A DNA stretch of 64,000 nt from Melanocharis versteri (lineage: Eukaryota; Chordata; Aves; Passeriformes; Melanocharitidae). The DNA is taken from positions 1 to 64,000 of the forward strand of contig VZTG01001566.1 of NCBI GenBank assembly GCA_013397845.1, read 5' to 3'. Positions 1 through 13,500 of this stretch are shown piece by piece. Below the pieces are notes generated by a model. That model ran no database searches, was not told the DNA's origin, and saw only the letters and a program-made list of their open reading frames with translations. Every line of letters starts with the position of its first letter. Positions within the stretch are counted from its first letter, which is position 1. Made by a program: the position numbers and the translations under genes.

Positions 1-10
1 TTTTTTTTTT

Positions 11-165
11 CCCGGGGCACCTGCGCGGCTCCCCGCGGCGCCGCAGGGGCACCGGCACCTGTCCTCGGGAGTGTGGTCCTGTTCCCGGTGTGCGATGCGT
101 GCACCGCGCTGAGGCCGGGCCAGCGTGGTGAGCCCTGAGGCCGGGGGACACCTGCGTGACTAGGG
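11..165. other. GC-rich CpG segment at window edge
   Basis: This stretch is strongly GC- and CpG-rich, unlike the AT-rich DNA that follows, and it directly follows a T10 run at the window start. It lies upstream of the first recognisable PAIP1 exon. It could be the tail of the PAIP1 CpG island, part of exon 1, or the start of intron 1. None of the frames I read resembles the PAIP1 N-terminus well enough to call an exon. Confidence 0.5.
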
Positions 166-174
166 AGGGGTAAG

Positions 175-562
175 AGGAAGAAAACCGAAGAGAATCATGT
201 GATGCGCAGTGCAGTCGCTCACCACCTGCTGACCGATGCCCAGCCTGTCCCCCAGCAACAATTGACAACTCCTGGCCAACTTCCCCCCAGTTTATATACT
301 GAACGTCACATTCTGTGGTATGGATTATCCCTTTGACCAGTTCGGGCCAGCTGTCCACTCTTTGCTGCCTCCCTGCTTCTTGTGCATCTGCTCACCATCA
401 GAGCGTGGGAAACGCAAAGTTCTTGCTTTAGAGTAAACAGGACTTGGCAATAGCCAAAACATCAGCTTGTTACCAACACTAGCCTCATACTGAATCCAAA
501 ATATAGATAGTGCTGTGCCAGCTAGCAGAAAGAAAATTAACTATCCCAGCTGAAACCAGGAT
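175..562 (+). mobile_element. Partial solo LTR of an avian endogenous retrovirus (3' part)
   Basis: From about 175 the text follows an LTR family common in passerine and other neoavian genomes: the block with CTCACCACCTGCTGACCGAT, a TATA-like TTTATATACT near 290, and a 3' end reading like the family's GAAACCAGGA terminus near 555. The 5' half is absent, so this is a truncated copy without internal retroviral sequence. Orientation is +, the same as PAIP1. The family was recognised from memory, not by a database search. Confidence 0.75.
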
Positions 563-1403
563 ACTGGGTTATGGACCTGGACCAGGTATAGGTGTGATGT
601 TGTATTGCAGCTGCTTGCAATACTCTCTGTCCTTTCCCCCCCTCTTGTGCCCTCACATCTGAGTGTGCTTTTTTATCCATCTGTTAATCTGACTGCAGAT
701 GGTCTCAGCCTTCCCCTATGAAGAATTCCAGCCTATTAGCAAAAAAGTAAACCCAACCCAGCAGTAACACAAGGCAATGTTTGTTGGTCAGCTTTTTCAG
801 GTAGGTGTTAGGTTCTGTTTTCAATAAACTTATGAGCTAGTCTGTAAAGGAGAGGTTTGGAAAATAGTATTTTAAAAACACTTCAATTGGATGTTTTGGC
901 AAATGGTATGTAAAAACAACAATAGCCAAGTATCCTTGACCATTTTGTTGAAAACAAGTTTTGGTAAAAATCGGGGATGTCTATCATTTATTGACCTTCC
1001 GAATGTATCTTGTATTTGTATCTAAAATCTATGAAAAATCACAGGATAATCAAATGTACTATAAGCAGATTTACTAGTTTCTTAGGTTAACACTTAGAAA
1101 ACATGTTTAGATGGGAAATAAGAGGGTTTTTTTCTCTTCTCCCATTTTTTTGTCACCTGCAGATGAATACTGTTCGCTTTCTATCATGTAGAGCAACATC
1201 TAGAGTGTGCTTAAATTAGTAGCCATACCTAAGAATAAACAATAAAACCTATGTATTTAAAGTAAGCCTAAATATTTAAATGAAGTATATTTATAGTAAA
1301 ACCATACTTGAAGTAATAAAAAATATGTATTCTCTGTTTACTCTGTGTGAATACATACTAATTTAGTGATTTCTAAGACGAGCTGTTAACAAAAACTTTT
1401 CAG

Positions 1404-1585
1404 AACACCTGCAAAAGTCGGGAATTCCATCTGGATCACAAGATAAAGTTTCCGTTCTTGCTTCTGGACCAGAAATGGCTGAACCTCCGTTGGCTGTGGA
1501 TCCTGTAGCAACGTCAAACTTGTCTGTTAAGGCACCTGAATTTTATCCAGCAGGATACAACCAGAACTTCAATCAGAATTTCACA
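1404..1585 (+). CDS. PAIP1: PAIP1 coding exon with PAM2 motif
   Basis: The acceptor TTTTCAG ends at 1403 and the donor GTGAGT starts at 1586. The first two bases complete a codon from an upstream exon. It carries an in-frame ATG at 1475 (MAEPPLAV) that aligns with the start of the shorter human isoform (MAKPQVVV), and the PABP-binding PAM2 motif. Confidence 0.93.
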
Positions 1586-4500
1586 GTGAGTGTTTTAACT
1601 TCTTTCCTTAGTATGTGACAATTTACTTGTATTCAAATTAATAATATTTTCTTGAGATCTTTTATGTCAGATAATTTGAATTCTGTATTTGCTGAAGAGA
1701 TTGCAAAAGCTCTGATGATAACCTCCAGAGTTGCCACCAGGATGTTAAGTGGCAGTGGGTGAATATTATGGTGTGCATGAGAACCTCTGCTGTGGGATAT
1801 TTTGCCAGAGCTTGCTGCAGATAACCACATTCGTTTTTGACTACATCAGGCGCTGGTTACATCCAACATGACATTAAGCTGGTTTTTTGATGACTCCCTC
1901 TGTTGTAGTTACATCTACACTTCATTTTAAGTGAAAGCCTAGCTTCACTTTTACACAGAATTCACAGGTTTTTGAAGAAAGTGTGGGAGAAAGCTTGAAC
2001 TTTAGCTTTTCTGAGCACAGGCTTTGTCTTTCCTGAATTTCCTGTGCCACAGGTACCATTCGTCATGACTGCCTGAGCTAGTGTGCCATCAGGTGTCTTT
2101 TAATTCCTTCAGTGGTGGTGTATCACCGAAGGGCAAAAAAAGGGTTAGACTTGTTCCTAGCAGTTACCTACCCACACGCCTAATAGGAAATGTATTTCCA
2201 GCCAGACTCAGATCGAACTGTAGATGCATCATGTAGTAAAAGCTGGCACTTCTATTTTCTACTCCATTGTCTTCCATGTTACTACTTCAGTAATTCTACT
2301 CCAGGAAAGATCTGTGTGAGTTCTTGGAATATCCTTTTGTTATGCAAGCAGTCAAACTCTGGTACTATATTGAAACAGGTGGGAACTTTTACAAAAGTGA
2401 TAAAAAAACCCCAGTGATGCTGAATCAAATAGCCTTTTAATAACTTGTAGAAAAAATACTTCATTTGAATGCTGAATATGGTGGTTTGGTCTTTTGAAAT
2501 CTTTTCCTCACCAGTAACTATCTGTTCCTTACTGTTATCAGCTTTGCCTGTTTACTGAATGTAATTACTCTCCTGGATAATACAAGCCCACAGTGAATAT
2601 ACAGCTGTTAACAATGCCAATGTGAACGTGCTTTGGTGAATTGATAATCTAGGGGAAAAATAACTACCTTGCCCCAGTACTGGTTACATGTTTCCTATAA
2701 ATAAAATGTTTCAGTTTCAAGACAAAGAAAAAACCCAAACAACCTTTCGAATAGCATACATAGTGCAATCTTAAAACTGCAAAGTTTCAATGCCAACAAT
2801 GTTGCTTTTCAGCTGTTTTGCAAAAACACAGGAGCATGTGGGAGTTCCTGGTTGCTATGTTGTTGGAATATGCTATGAATGTGACTCATCTATTAATAAA
2901 AATACCTCTGAAAATGTTAGCAAAACATGTTGCAAGGACTTTAATGTAATCAGAATATGATACACATAAAACAGTGGTATTTTTCTGTCATCCTTCACCA
3001 TTTTAAACTCTGTTTTTTTTTTTTCTGTAGTAACTGAAAGAATTTTATAAACTGGGCTCACTTGCAATAAAAATAAGAAATTCGGCACACTTTACAGTTA
3101 CACTGATTTTGACCATGAGTTTTAAAATTCGAATCAAGGCAAAGTTTTGAAAAACTTCTTTTTTACTTAAAATTAGTACTTTTCAGCTTTCTTTATAAAA
3201 GTCCCTGAATTTTTAGATCTGAAATCTTGTATTTCTCTCATAAGATACACAGTTGTTTTGCAATAGCGAAAAACATTTATTATTTTAGAAATAGTATTTA
3301 TTTTTTGTTTGATTATGCACTATTATAATTACTGCGTCTGTCCATGTAACATTCGGTATTGGATCAGTTCATTTCCAGTCTTTGCAGTTTTTGATACTCA
3401 AAACTATCAATTACCCGTGAAGATGGTTTAAGAAGTACAGTATACAAGGTTTACTAGAATTTTCAGAAAAACCTCACCAAGACTTTGAGGAAAAGCCTCA
3501 GTCGAATTCTCTGTTTACGTACAGAGTCCAACCCATGGGAAATTGTAAATGTCTGCAGCAGAACTAGCGACTAGATACAGGTTTGGACTGCCAGTAGGAA
3601 ACATCAGATTTGTTCCTTAATGATTTTCTTACTTCGTAGTTTTAGGAGTGAGATTTTTGTTATTTTAGGGTTCCACAATCCTTCCCTCCTGCTTTTTTCT
3701 CTTTTAACTTCAGTAATTTCCATCAGAAGACCAAGTACGAGAGTGCCACTTAACATCATTCAGCATGCATAGGTGGTTTTGTGTATGCAACAGTCTTTTC
3801 GTACTTGAGTTTGCAATAACTTTATTGGAAACTTGTTGAGTTTATACAACTGAAGGTAAAAAAAGCTTGTTCCTAAGAAGTCTGAAGAAAAATCAAATCA
3901 ATGACAAGTTGTTAATGACTAAGTTCATAAGTGGAAATGTGAATTTACTAGATGTAGGAAAATGACAATCAGTACATATACAGAAACTGAGTCTTAAGAG
4001 CAGATTTGTCTCATGAATCTTTTCTATAGACTTTCTATTCTGTTTTATCTTTATGTAAATCAGAGGGGTTTTAGCACCTATTTAGCCTTCTATTCTTACA
4101 TATGTAAACTCATGAACTGACACATAATAAAAGAGAGGCAAATCTATGATCTTTTCATCAGTTACTCTTTTGTTGTGAATAATCCAGGATCCCATCCTAT
4201 AGCTATCAAAGATTAGAGAGAAGAATTGGAGTGCTGGCTTGATGGAGAAATTATTGAAATTAACAGAAAATTTCTAGTTGACTTTCATGGCTTTGAATTG
4301 TAACTTTGTAGTGATGTGTAATCTTACAGGCTTCTGTTAGCCAGCTGCTCTTGAAAAATAATCAAGAGTCATTTGCTTTGTTTTCCTTGAGTTGATACAT
4401 TGCATGGTTCTGCCTTTATGTTAAATCATAAAATCTGGCAATGAGAAATGCAGAAGTACTTACATGTCTAGAAGCTGTTAGGCTAAATTTAGTTAGTTTT

Positions 4501-7500
4501 TAAAGTATCAAGTATTTTAATAAAGTTGTATGTTTCTGAATTTCTAAAGTACTCATTTTTCTCTCACATTTGTTCAGTTCCCTGGCATAGTTACTGCAAC
4601 TTCTTTTGAAGTTTCATATTTAGTACAGGTAGATGAATATGGTACAGAGTTTAGTTCTGTGTGTTTAGCCTCTTAATTACAAACTGGAAATAAGAGTATA
4701 CAACAGGGACACCAGTATACCAAATGGTATTGGGATCCCTTACAAAACACGGATGTTCTCCAAGACTGGATTCTTGCCAGGTGAGTATGAGAGGAAGACA
4801 CCTTCCTCTCTGCTGAATGAGGATCTTGTAATGATATGATGGCTGTCAGAAAGAGCAGCTTCTTTTACTAGCTACAGCAATCGCATGCTCTGCAGCCTGG
4901 CTAGAGAGTTTTCAGACAGGTTGTTTGGAGAGATGCTAGTTCAGCTGTATGTGATTAAGCTGCAGTAGCTGCACAGTAATGTAATAGTTCTGTGAAACAA
5001 ATTAGTTTTAAGTTTATTGTACAGAACTCTTACTGGGCTGTTTGAAATTGCCTTATAAATGTTGATATCCTTTAGTGAAGCAGAGTATGTAGCAAGCCAT
5101 ACATAGGCCTGTTAGCCTTTACTTTTTACGTTTGTAAACTCCAAGCCATTAGAATCGTAGAAAACCTTAGGTTAGAAAGAACCTCTGTAGTGCCCGTGCT
5201 CCAGGTTGTCAAAGGCTTTATGTAGTAATAATTTGTCTCTATTTCCATAAACCCATATGTTTTTTTCCTGTTTCTGGTGGGCAACATTAAGTTATTTAGT
5301 CTTTAGTGTTATTAACTGGCAAATCTTCTAGTTAATTCAATATCACAGGAAATCTTTCTAGTTTTACCTCTGTTACACTGATGTGTGCCCCACCTCACTA
5401 GCTTAAGTATATAAACTTATGACATGTGTCTGAATGGTTTTGGAAAGTCCGCTTTTTTTACCCACACATTCTTCACAAGTCATGAAATTAATACCAGGAT
5501 GTGATTTTCAATGTGTATCTGTCTTTCTTGTAGTTCATACCCAGCTAAAAATTTTTCACAGATCCATGTTGCTTCACAGTAGAGGAAAGACAGGCATTTT
5601 GAAGACAAAGTAATGAAAAACCCCTATTAAGGGAGTAGAAGGAGGAGAGGGAGAATATAGTTATAATCCTTGTTGATATATTTATGTACACTAAGTAAAG
5701 AAAAAGTGCTTTATCATTTTAGCTCAGCTTTACTGTAGATAGCCTTTAAACATTTTTAAATGGTAGAACAGTTGAGAATTCTGATTTTCTTTATGTTACT
5801 CTTCCATCTTGAATTGCTAATTGTAAGTCATTTTTTTAGAAGTGCCTCTTCAGGCTCTTTCTTGCATTTCTGAAATCTATGAGATGCTTTTCACAATCTT
5901 CTGTGTAGTGTGACAAGGTGAATTATTTGTACTGTTTTACTACTAGTGACATCATGAAGTATACCGCTTTCTTTGCTATTCCCTTCATATACCAGCATTA
6001 TAATCATCTGGAACAGTATTGACTTTAGATACCCTTATATAAATTCATTTCTAAATGGACAAAATCAGCATTCTTCTGCTCCATCGGTGGGAGCATAAAT
6101 ATCAATAAAGTGATGTTGGGTAGCCTCTCCTCTCTTTAGAGCGCAAGTGTGTTTACTGTCTTGTCTATTTTTAAGCCTCAGTCGCTGCAAATTAATGCAA
6201 TTCCATTTGAATAATTTCATTTCATGCCTTGTAATCTTTCGTCTTTTGCCGAGAGATGCAAATACACTGACTTTAAAATATCCGTTTTTCTGATTATACT
6301 TCTTACATGGGAACAATACTATGTATTTATTGTATTTCTTTAATTACTCTCCCTTCTGCGTATTTTCGGAGCACTATACACACTATCTAAGCCCAAAATA
6401 CTTTGCTTCAAATTTTCCATTCTTTTTCCTTCTGTGGTTCATAAATCCACAGTACAGTTAGTGTCCATATCAGGAATGGCTGTTGAGCCTCAGTTTGGTA
6501 GTTCTACTCCAACAGATAGACTTACTTTGTTAGGTAATCTTGTACCCAACTTGGGAAACTTACTTCTTTTTAATCCATCTTTTTATGTATTTTCCTGGGA
6601 GCCGCAATAAGAATCTATAAAAGTCTATAAAAATATTTCGCCTGGTTCCTAAGGTGATTGGACTATAGGAGGTTTCTGAGGTCTACACTCCAGAAGGTGT
6701 TGAGGTCTATGCTCTGTAAAAACATTGAAGTGAACTGTGTAATAAAGATGACTATCAGGTGTGCAGAGACTCAAAACTAAGGGCTGTATGGTTATTTCTG
6801 GAGACAGAAAGTGTAACAATTACTCAAGGTTGTTTTTAAGTAGTTGGTATATTCTTTCACTTCTATAGGATTCTTCATTTGAAGATAGATGCGATGGCTA
6901 TCTGACTCTGGCAGAATATGTACAAGACTTCCTAAATCACCTCACGGAGCAACCAGGTTGTTTTGAAACTGAAATAGAGCAATTTGCTGAAACACTGAAT
7001 GGCTGGGTCATTGCAGATGAAGCTTTACAAGAACTTGTTGAACTCATCTATCAGCAGGTAGTGTATTCTGTCTTATAAGATGGACATTATGGCTCTGTTA
7101 CCCAGTGTCCAAGATAGGCATTCCAGTATTTGTTACATTATTGTATCAATGTAGTATTTTAATGATTTGATTTTTTTTTTCCTTTTAGACTGAAGTATAT
7201 AGGGAAGGATTTTGCTCAGTAAATTGAAATGGTAGCTCAGATTTGGGATACCTGAATTGCATGCATTTTCTTAGTTTGCTCTGTTTCCTTTGTTGTATGT
7301 TTGTATCTCCTGGGTGGGTAACATACTGCAGTTGAAATTAGGGCACTTAATTAAAGGAAGTTGTATTTTAATTTCTGTATTTATATAGTAAAGATTGAAG
7401 AAACTTAAACAATGTTGTACAGTTTTATTCTCTTGTACAAAAAGAAATCTTCACAGTCCTAAGATACTTTTAATTCCTAGGTATTTAAAACAATTAAATT

Positions 7501-10500
7501 CACACCTACTATACACACCACCCTTTGGGAGATGCTTCTTTACTGCCAGTTTTTTTTCTTTATTTGAGATATACCTATTTGAGAACAGCATAATTTGAGA
7601 AAAGGAAAGCTCCTCTAAGGGTAACTAGGTCCAGTCCCATTGATGGCCATGGAAATGAGGACAGAGACCTTGAGCTGAACTCTGTACTAATTGGGGGAGC
7701 CATTGGAAAGAACAGCTTAATAAGTGTTGCTTAGCAAATGAGCTGCTGTTACTGTCTTTTGGGCTCACTGCAGAAAATGAAGCCGTGCTTATGGCTTGCT
7801 CTTTATTATGTTGGGTGTCTCACCCTTTCATGTTTGTTTGTGTGTTGCTTTCAAGTTCTGCCTTGAATGCAGAGTTCTACTCAGGTGCAGATACCTGCAG
7901 AATATTTTAGTCTGGTGTGTGTAGAAGTGGAATGACTGGTTGGTTATTGTACAGAACTGTAGAGTCTCAGGTTTCTCATTATTATACAGAATTAATGCAA
8001 ATTTAATTGAGACCAGTCTAGTTAGACATGATGATCACCTGTGCTGCATTTGGCAGCATCATTTTTCCATCCTTTATTTGAACCCATCGAGGGTAGTTTA
8101 GAAAAAGACAAAAATATTCCATATAACTTTATTGGAAGGAAAGAAAAAGGACTTCACGTTATTTTTTACTTCCTGTGGTTTAAATACATTGACTCTCATT
8201 TAATAGAAGTCTTTAATGTTGCCCCTTTCTCTCTGCCCTCCTTTAAAAACAAGTTCAGTGTTAGAGTCTACTGTGACTTCTTCAACTGAGAAGCTTACTA
8301 TTAGTCTGAAATTACATGAAAAATAAAGCCTAAAGCCAAAAAACTATGCTAGTATTCAAAAGCATCTGATTTTACATATGTTGTATGTCAGGCTAGCATA
8401 GTGTTTAGGCAAAGCCAACTACACTTATTATTCTTCTGTCTTGAGCAGAGGCTCGAGTATTTGTCTCCTGGCTTTTCACAAAACAATTAAAATTGCTGAA
8501 ATTTATGAGCATCTGCTTCAGCGATATAAATTTGACCCAACTGAGCAGATTTACAGATGGTAGGTTTGTGAAGGAAAAACACTGAAATGAAACTCAAGTC
8601 CTGTAGGATCTTCCCTTCACCTCTGTGTAAGGTATCTTAGCCTGTCTATAAATATTAATTATATACTTCCTCTTGTTCCTATTTATGTCTGAACAGAGTG
8701 AAGTGCCAGTTCTTTTGTCTTCCAAAAGCTGGACACTGACTTCATATTTAAGAACCTTGACTGTTGTCTAGTTAATGCAGTGGATTGTTCCTGTTAGAGC
8801 AACTACAGTTTCTCAAGATACGTGTTGGTAGATTAGCCTTCATGCTTAGATTGTGACTTTTTTGAGTTGGAGATAGAGTAGCATTATCAGCAATAGTAGT
8901 TCCAAGAATATGATTTTGCTATGTAATGATTGATTATGAGGAAGATATAGGGTGGGATTTTTTTGTCTGTGTGTGCTATGCGAGATCATAACACCTAAAA
9001 TTTAGTAATTTCAATGTTTGATGCAACCATAAGTACAGACCAACTAATAAGGAAGATAATGTTTAAAAAATACAGATAAGGTTTGAAGAATTTATGTAGG
9101 TGTTTGGCTGTTAAAGTTTTTGTTTGCTGGAGGTTTGTTGGGTTGGGGTTTTTTTGCATTAGGACAAAGTAATAAAAAGGTTCACCTTATAAAAAAGGGG
9201 TGTGTCTTCTAGTCAGAGCAACTGATTGAACCAAAGCACCAAAGTCTTTTCAGGTAGTTCACATGCCTCTGACTGGAAAGTGAATTCCATTTGTCTGTCT
9301 TAATTACTTAAACTTGTTGTATCTTCCAAAGACACTTCATTTTTTTTCATTGCTCCTTGAGACAATATGTGTTCTTGAAAAAGAGTCTTGATGTCCATTG
9401 TTGATTTTTTTGTATAAGCGGTTTGTAAGTGGCTTTGAGACACTCTTTGGTTGTAGGTCACAGTGCAGAAGTAGAGTTACATGAAGACGCATGGCACAAT
9501 GGTGATTGTTTTCTTAGAGCCACAAAATCACAGTATAATGAGCTTCTAAGTTCTACTGAAATGCATATAGCAAAATGTTGATGCAATACAAAAGTGAATG
9601 TGGCAAATAGTAATTATTAATCATTAATTTTCTGCTCTTGAGTTGTCTGATCAACACTTAACATGGATTTCAAAAAAGCTTTTAAAAATATTTTCTGATA
9701 GCCTAATCATTAGTTTTATCAATAATTTATTTTTCCTTTTTTTTTTTGAAGGCCACATCTGTACCTAACTTTTCATACATGGGAGCACGGTTGTGTAACT
9801 ATCTTTCTCACCATCTAACCATTAGTCCACAAAGTGGGAACTTCCGACAGTTGCTACTCCAAAGGTCAGTATCAGTCACCGTAAGCCTGTTATTCCCTTC
9901 AGTTACATCTTTCTGGTTTGTGTGTTAACTCTTCCCATTGCATACAAAGAGATACTTATTAAAAATAGTAGTACAGATTGAAGAGTATCAAAGCACAGGT
10001 ACGTGCTGAGTATTGAACACACACATTTTAAAATACTTTAGTATTTTTAAATATGGAAATAGAACTCCATTCGAAGTTCTGTTGGATCTTTTGAACTGAG
10101 TATATTAGACTGATCCCAAAAAATAGTGCAAATTGGAAAGCTAATCTACTTTAAAAGTATACTAAATGCACATATAGTTACTGTCCTTGTCCTTGACTCT
10201 TGCCAGTACTTATTTCATTGTGGGGATTTTTTTAGTCCCTTTTCTTTTTTTGGCCTGGAATTGCTGTGTAAGGTTTATTCACTGATTGCCTAACTGACTT
10301 TGTAACTATGAAATAGATGTGTAAAATCCAGAAGGATAAATTTCTTCAGTTTTCAGTTACTGCAGATTTCTGGGGACCTCAGCTTAATAATGATTAGACT
10401 TTGTAGTTGACAAAAATGCAGCATTATTGAAATTGTTATATTTCCTTTCAAATGTTACTGCATGACATTTGAAGGAGTACTGTATTTGGACACTTCAGAA

Positions 10501-13500
10501 TTCTTTAAAATTTTGCCCTTTTTTTGTTTAAAGATGTCTGGCTTTCTAAGCTTCAGGTTTGCCTCTTATTTTTAAAGTTTTTACTTAGTCCAGAAATGTT
10601 TAGGAGCAAAAGCATGATAAACTTTAACAGTAGTGCATTCCGATGGTCTTTTATCATGAGTGTTATGTTGTGGTTTAACCTGGCAGGTAGCTAAACAGCT
10701 TGCAGCCCCTCACTCACTTCCCCCACCCTCCCAATGAGATAGGCAAGAGAACTGGGGACAGAAAACTTAAAATTCATCGGTTGAGATAAAGAAATTTTAG
10801 TAGGACAGAAAAGGATGAGAATATAATAACAGTGGTAAAAGAATTAGTACATGCAAAACAAGTGACACACCATGCAATTGCTCACCACCCACGATTCCCA
10901 GACAGTTTCTGAGCAGTGGCCCCCAGCCAGCTTTCTCCCTAGTTTATGTGCTGAGTATGAGGCCACATGGGATGGAATATCTGTGTGGTCAGCATGGGGT
11001 CAGTTGTGTCTCCTCTCATCTTCACCCCAGCCTCCTCGCTGGTGGGGTGGGATGAGAAGCAGAAAAGTCCTTGGTGTAGTGCAAACACTGTGAAGCAACA
11101 GCTAAAACCAGGGCGTGCAGATGCTGAAAATACTAATTTTTCTCTTGGGTTTTTTTGTGGTTGGTTTTTTGTTTGGTTTGGGGTTTTTTGCTTTCAAAGT
11201 TATTGCTTATGATTTTTTTTAACTGTGTGTTACTTGAACATGAAAGGAAATCCCCATTAATGTTGGATTTTCTGGTTCTTGGTTTTGAAGCATACCCAAT
11301 GGATGACATTAATGTTATCACCTGAAACCATGAATTTAAAGTTGCTTATGTCTGCTTGGTAATATGGATGAAATTGGGAGTGGGGAGGGTGTGTGCAGAT
11401 AAACAACCTAACAATGGGACCACAGAAAGGTCATCTTCTGTTTCTCAGCAAAGGTTCTACCTGAAGTTTTGTATTTCAGCTCTTAAGATTTGTCAGTTTC
11501 TCCACTATTTCTCAATCCATTACACAATCATTGAGAATACATTAGAATTTATCTGGATTTTCTTCTATCTCAAATACTTTTTATTTTTGTTTTTGTACTA
11601 TTATGTAAACTTGTGTATTTTTGGCACAGTTGCTAAATACTAGAAAAATTACTTCACTGCCGTAGTATGTTAATCCTGTGTATTTGTGTTTATATTTAAA
11701 TTGCAGAACCACAGAACTAATTGGGTTGGGAGGGACCTTAAGCGTCACCTAGTTCCAAACCCCTCTGCCATGGGCAGGGAACCTTCCACTAGACCAGGTT
11801 GCTTAGAGTCCTATACAGTCTGGCTTTAAACACTTACAGGGATGGGGCATCCACAGCTTCTCTGGGCGACCTGTCTCAGGGCCTCACCACACTCACAGTG
11901 AAGAATTTCTTCCTGATATCTAGTCTAAACCTGTCCTCTGTTAGTTTGAAGCCACTCCCCTTTGTCCTGTCACTACACGCCCATGTGAAAAGTCCTTCTC
12001 CAGCCCTCTTGAGGGCCCCTTTTAGGTACTGGAAGGTGCTACAAGGTGTCACCGACGCCTTCTCTTCTCCCAGCTGAACAATCCCAGCTCTCAGCCTGTG
12101 CCCATAGGAGAGATGCTTAGGCCCTGTGGTTAACTTAGTGATCTTCTCTGGTCTCACTCAATGTGTCTGTGTCCTCCCTGTTCAGAGGACCCCAGAGCTG
12201 GATGCAGTGCTCCAGGTGGGTGTCACCAGAGCAGAGCAGAGGGGCAGAATCCCCTCACTTACCTGCTGCCCACACTGCTCTGGACGCAGGATACAACTGG
12301 CTGTCTGAGCTTCAAGTGTGCACTGTCACACTGACCTTCTCATCACCCAACGCCCCAAGTCCTTCTTGGCAGGACTGTTCTCAACCACTTCCCTGCCTAA
12401 GCTGTTCTTAATGCTTGGTGTTGCCCTGACCCATGTGCAGAACCTTACACTTGGCGTCATTGAACTTCCTGAGTTGCACAGGGCCACCTCTCAGGCCTGT
12501 CAGGGTCCCTCTTGTGTGCCATCCCTTCCTTCTAGAGTGTCATTTAACACCACTCAGGTGGGCGTCATGAATTTTGTATCATTGTCACTTAACATGCATG
12601 GCAAAATAAAGAATTTATCAAATAACGTGTAAAGGCATCTGAGACAATGTGGTAAGCACCCTGAAGAGGGGAACATGTCTACTTCATTTCTGTGGGCATT
12701 GGCTGCCTGTGTTACTGTTGCACATCCTGGACCCATTTTCTGTTGTATAAATTGTGTAACTGTATAATTTCTACATGTACGTTTGATTTAATTTTGCTGC
12801 ACCAGATATCTCGGTGCTTAAAGACAGAATCATGTAATCATATGTGTTCCTCTAAAAGGTTGCAAATCCACTGTTTCTTTGTGAAGGTGTCTCATTTCCT
12901 TCACAGATCATACATCCCAGCATTTAGCATGTAACAGTTTTTATGCAGTTTGTAAGTTCTCAGCATTCCTTTAAATGAGTGGCATGTTGCTTATGTTGGA
13001 ATGGCTACATATGATATAATTTTGTTTTAATTTTTACAGGTGTCGAACAGAGTATGAAAACAGAGATGAAGCTACCAAAGGGGATGAGACTACTAGAAAA
13101 CAATTTCATGCCTTTGTGCTGTTCTTAGCTGAACTTTATCTTAACCTACAGGTGAGAAGAAAGTTGCATGTCACATGATTCTTCATTAATTTTTTGTTGT
13201 GTGTTGGTAAGCACTGAAACGGACTGTAATTTGAGGTGTATTTCCAAAGGCAGAGGGCAGTAAAGTAAAAGAAGTTTAGAACAGTTTCAATATAATGCGT
13301 ATGTCCAAGAAACATATAAACAAAAAAGGACAAGATCATTATAACTAGAGAAATGTGTAAAAATTTGAGTAAAAGAATTTGTGGGAAGAACCAACCGTAA
13401 ATATCTTTGAAATGAAGCTTTTGGTATTTTCTTTTACTGGCAAAACCCCCAGATGGCTATACTTAACCAACATATTAAATGTTATTAAATGCCTAGCAGA

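Noticed and set aside
11145..11205. Interrupted T/G tracts (also 9121-9160, 16955-17010, 44600-44645), considered as G-quadruplex or telomere-like
   Set aside because: The runs are mostly T with scattered GG or GGG; they lack four regular G runs and look like mutated poly(T).
11799..12632. Cluster of 60-104 codon ORFs
   Set aside because: They lie within the reversed CR1 fragment and are frames of the repeat.
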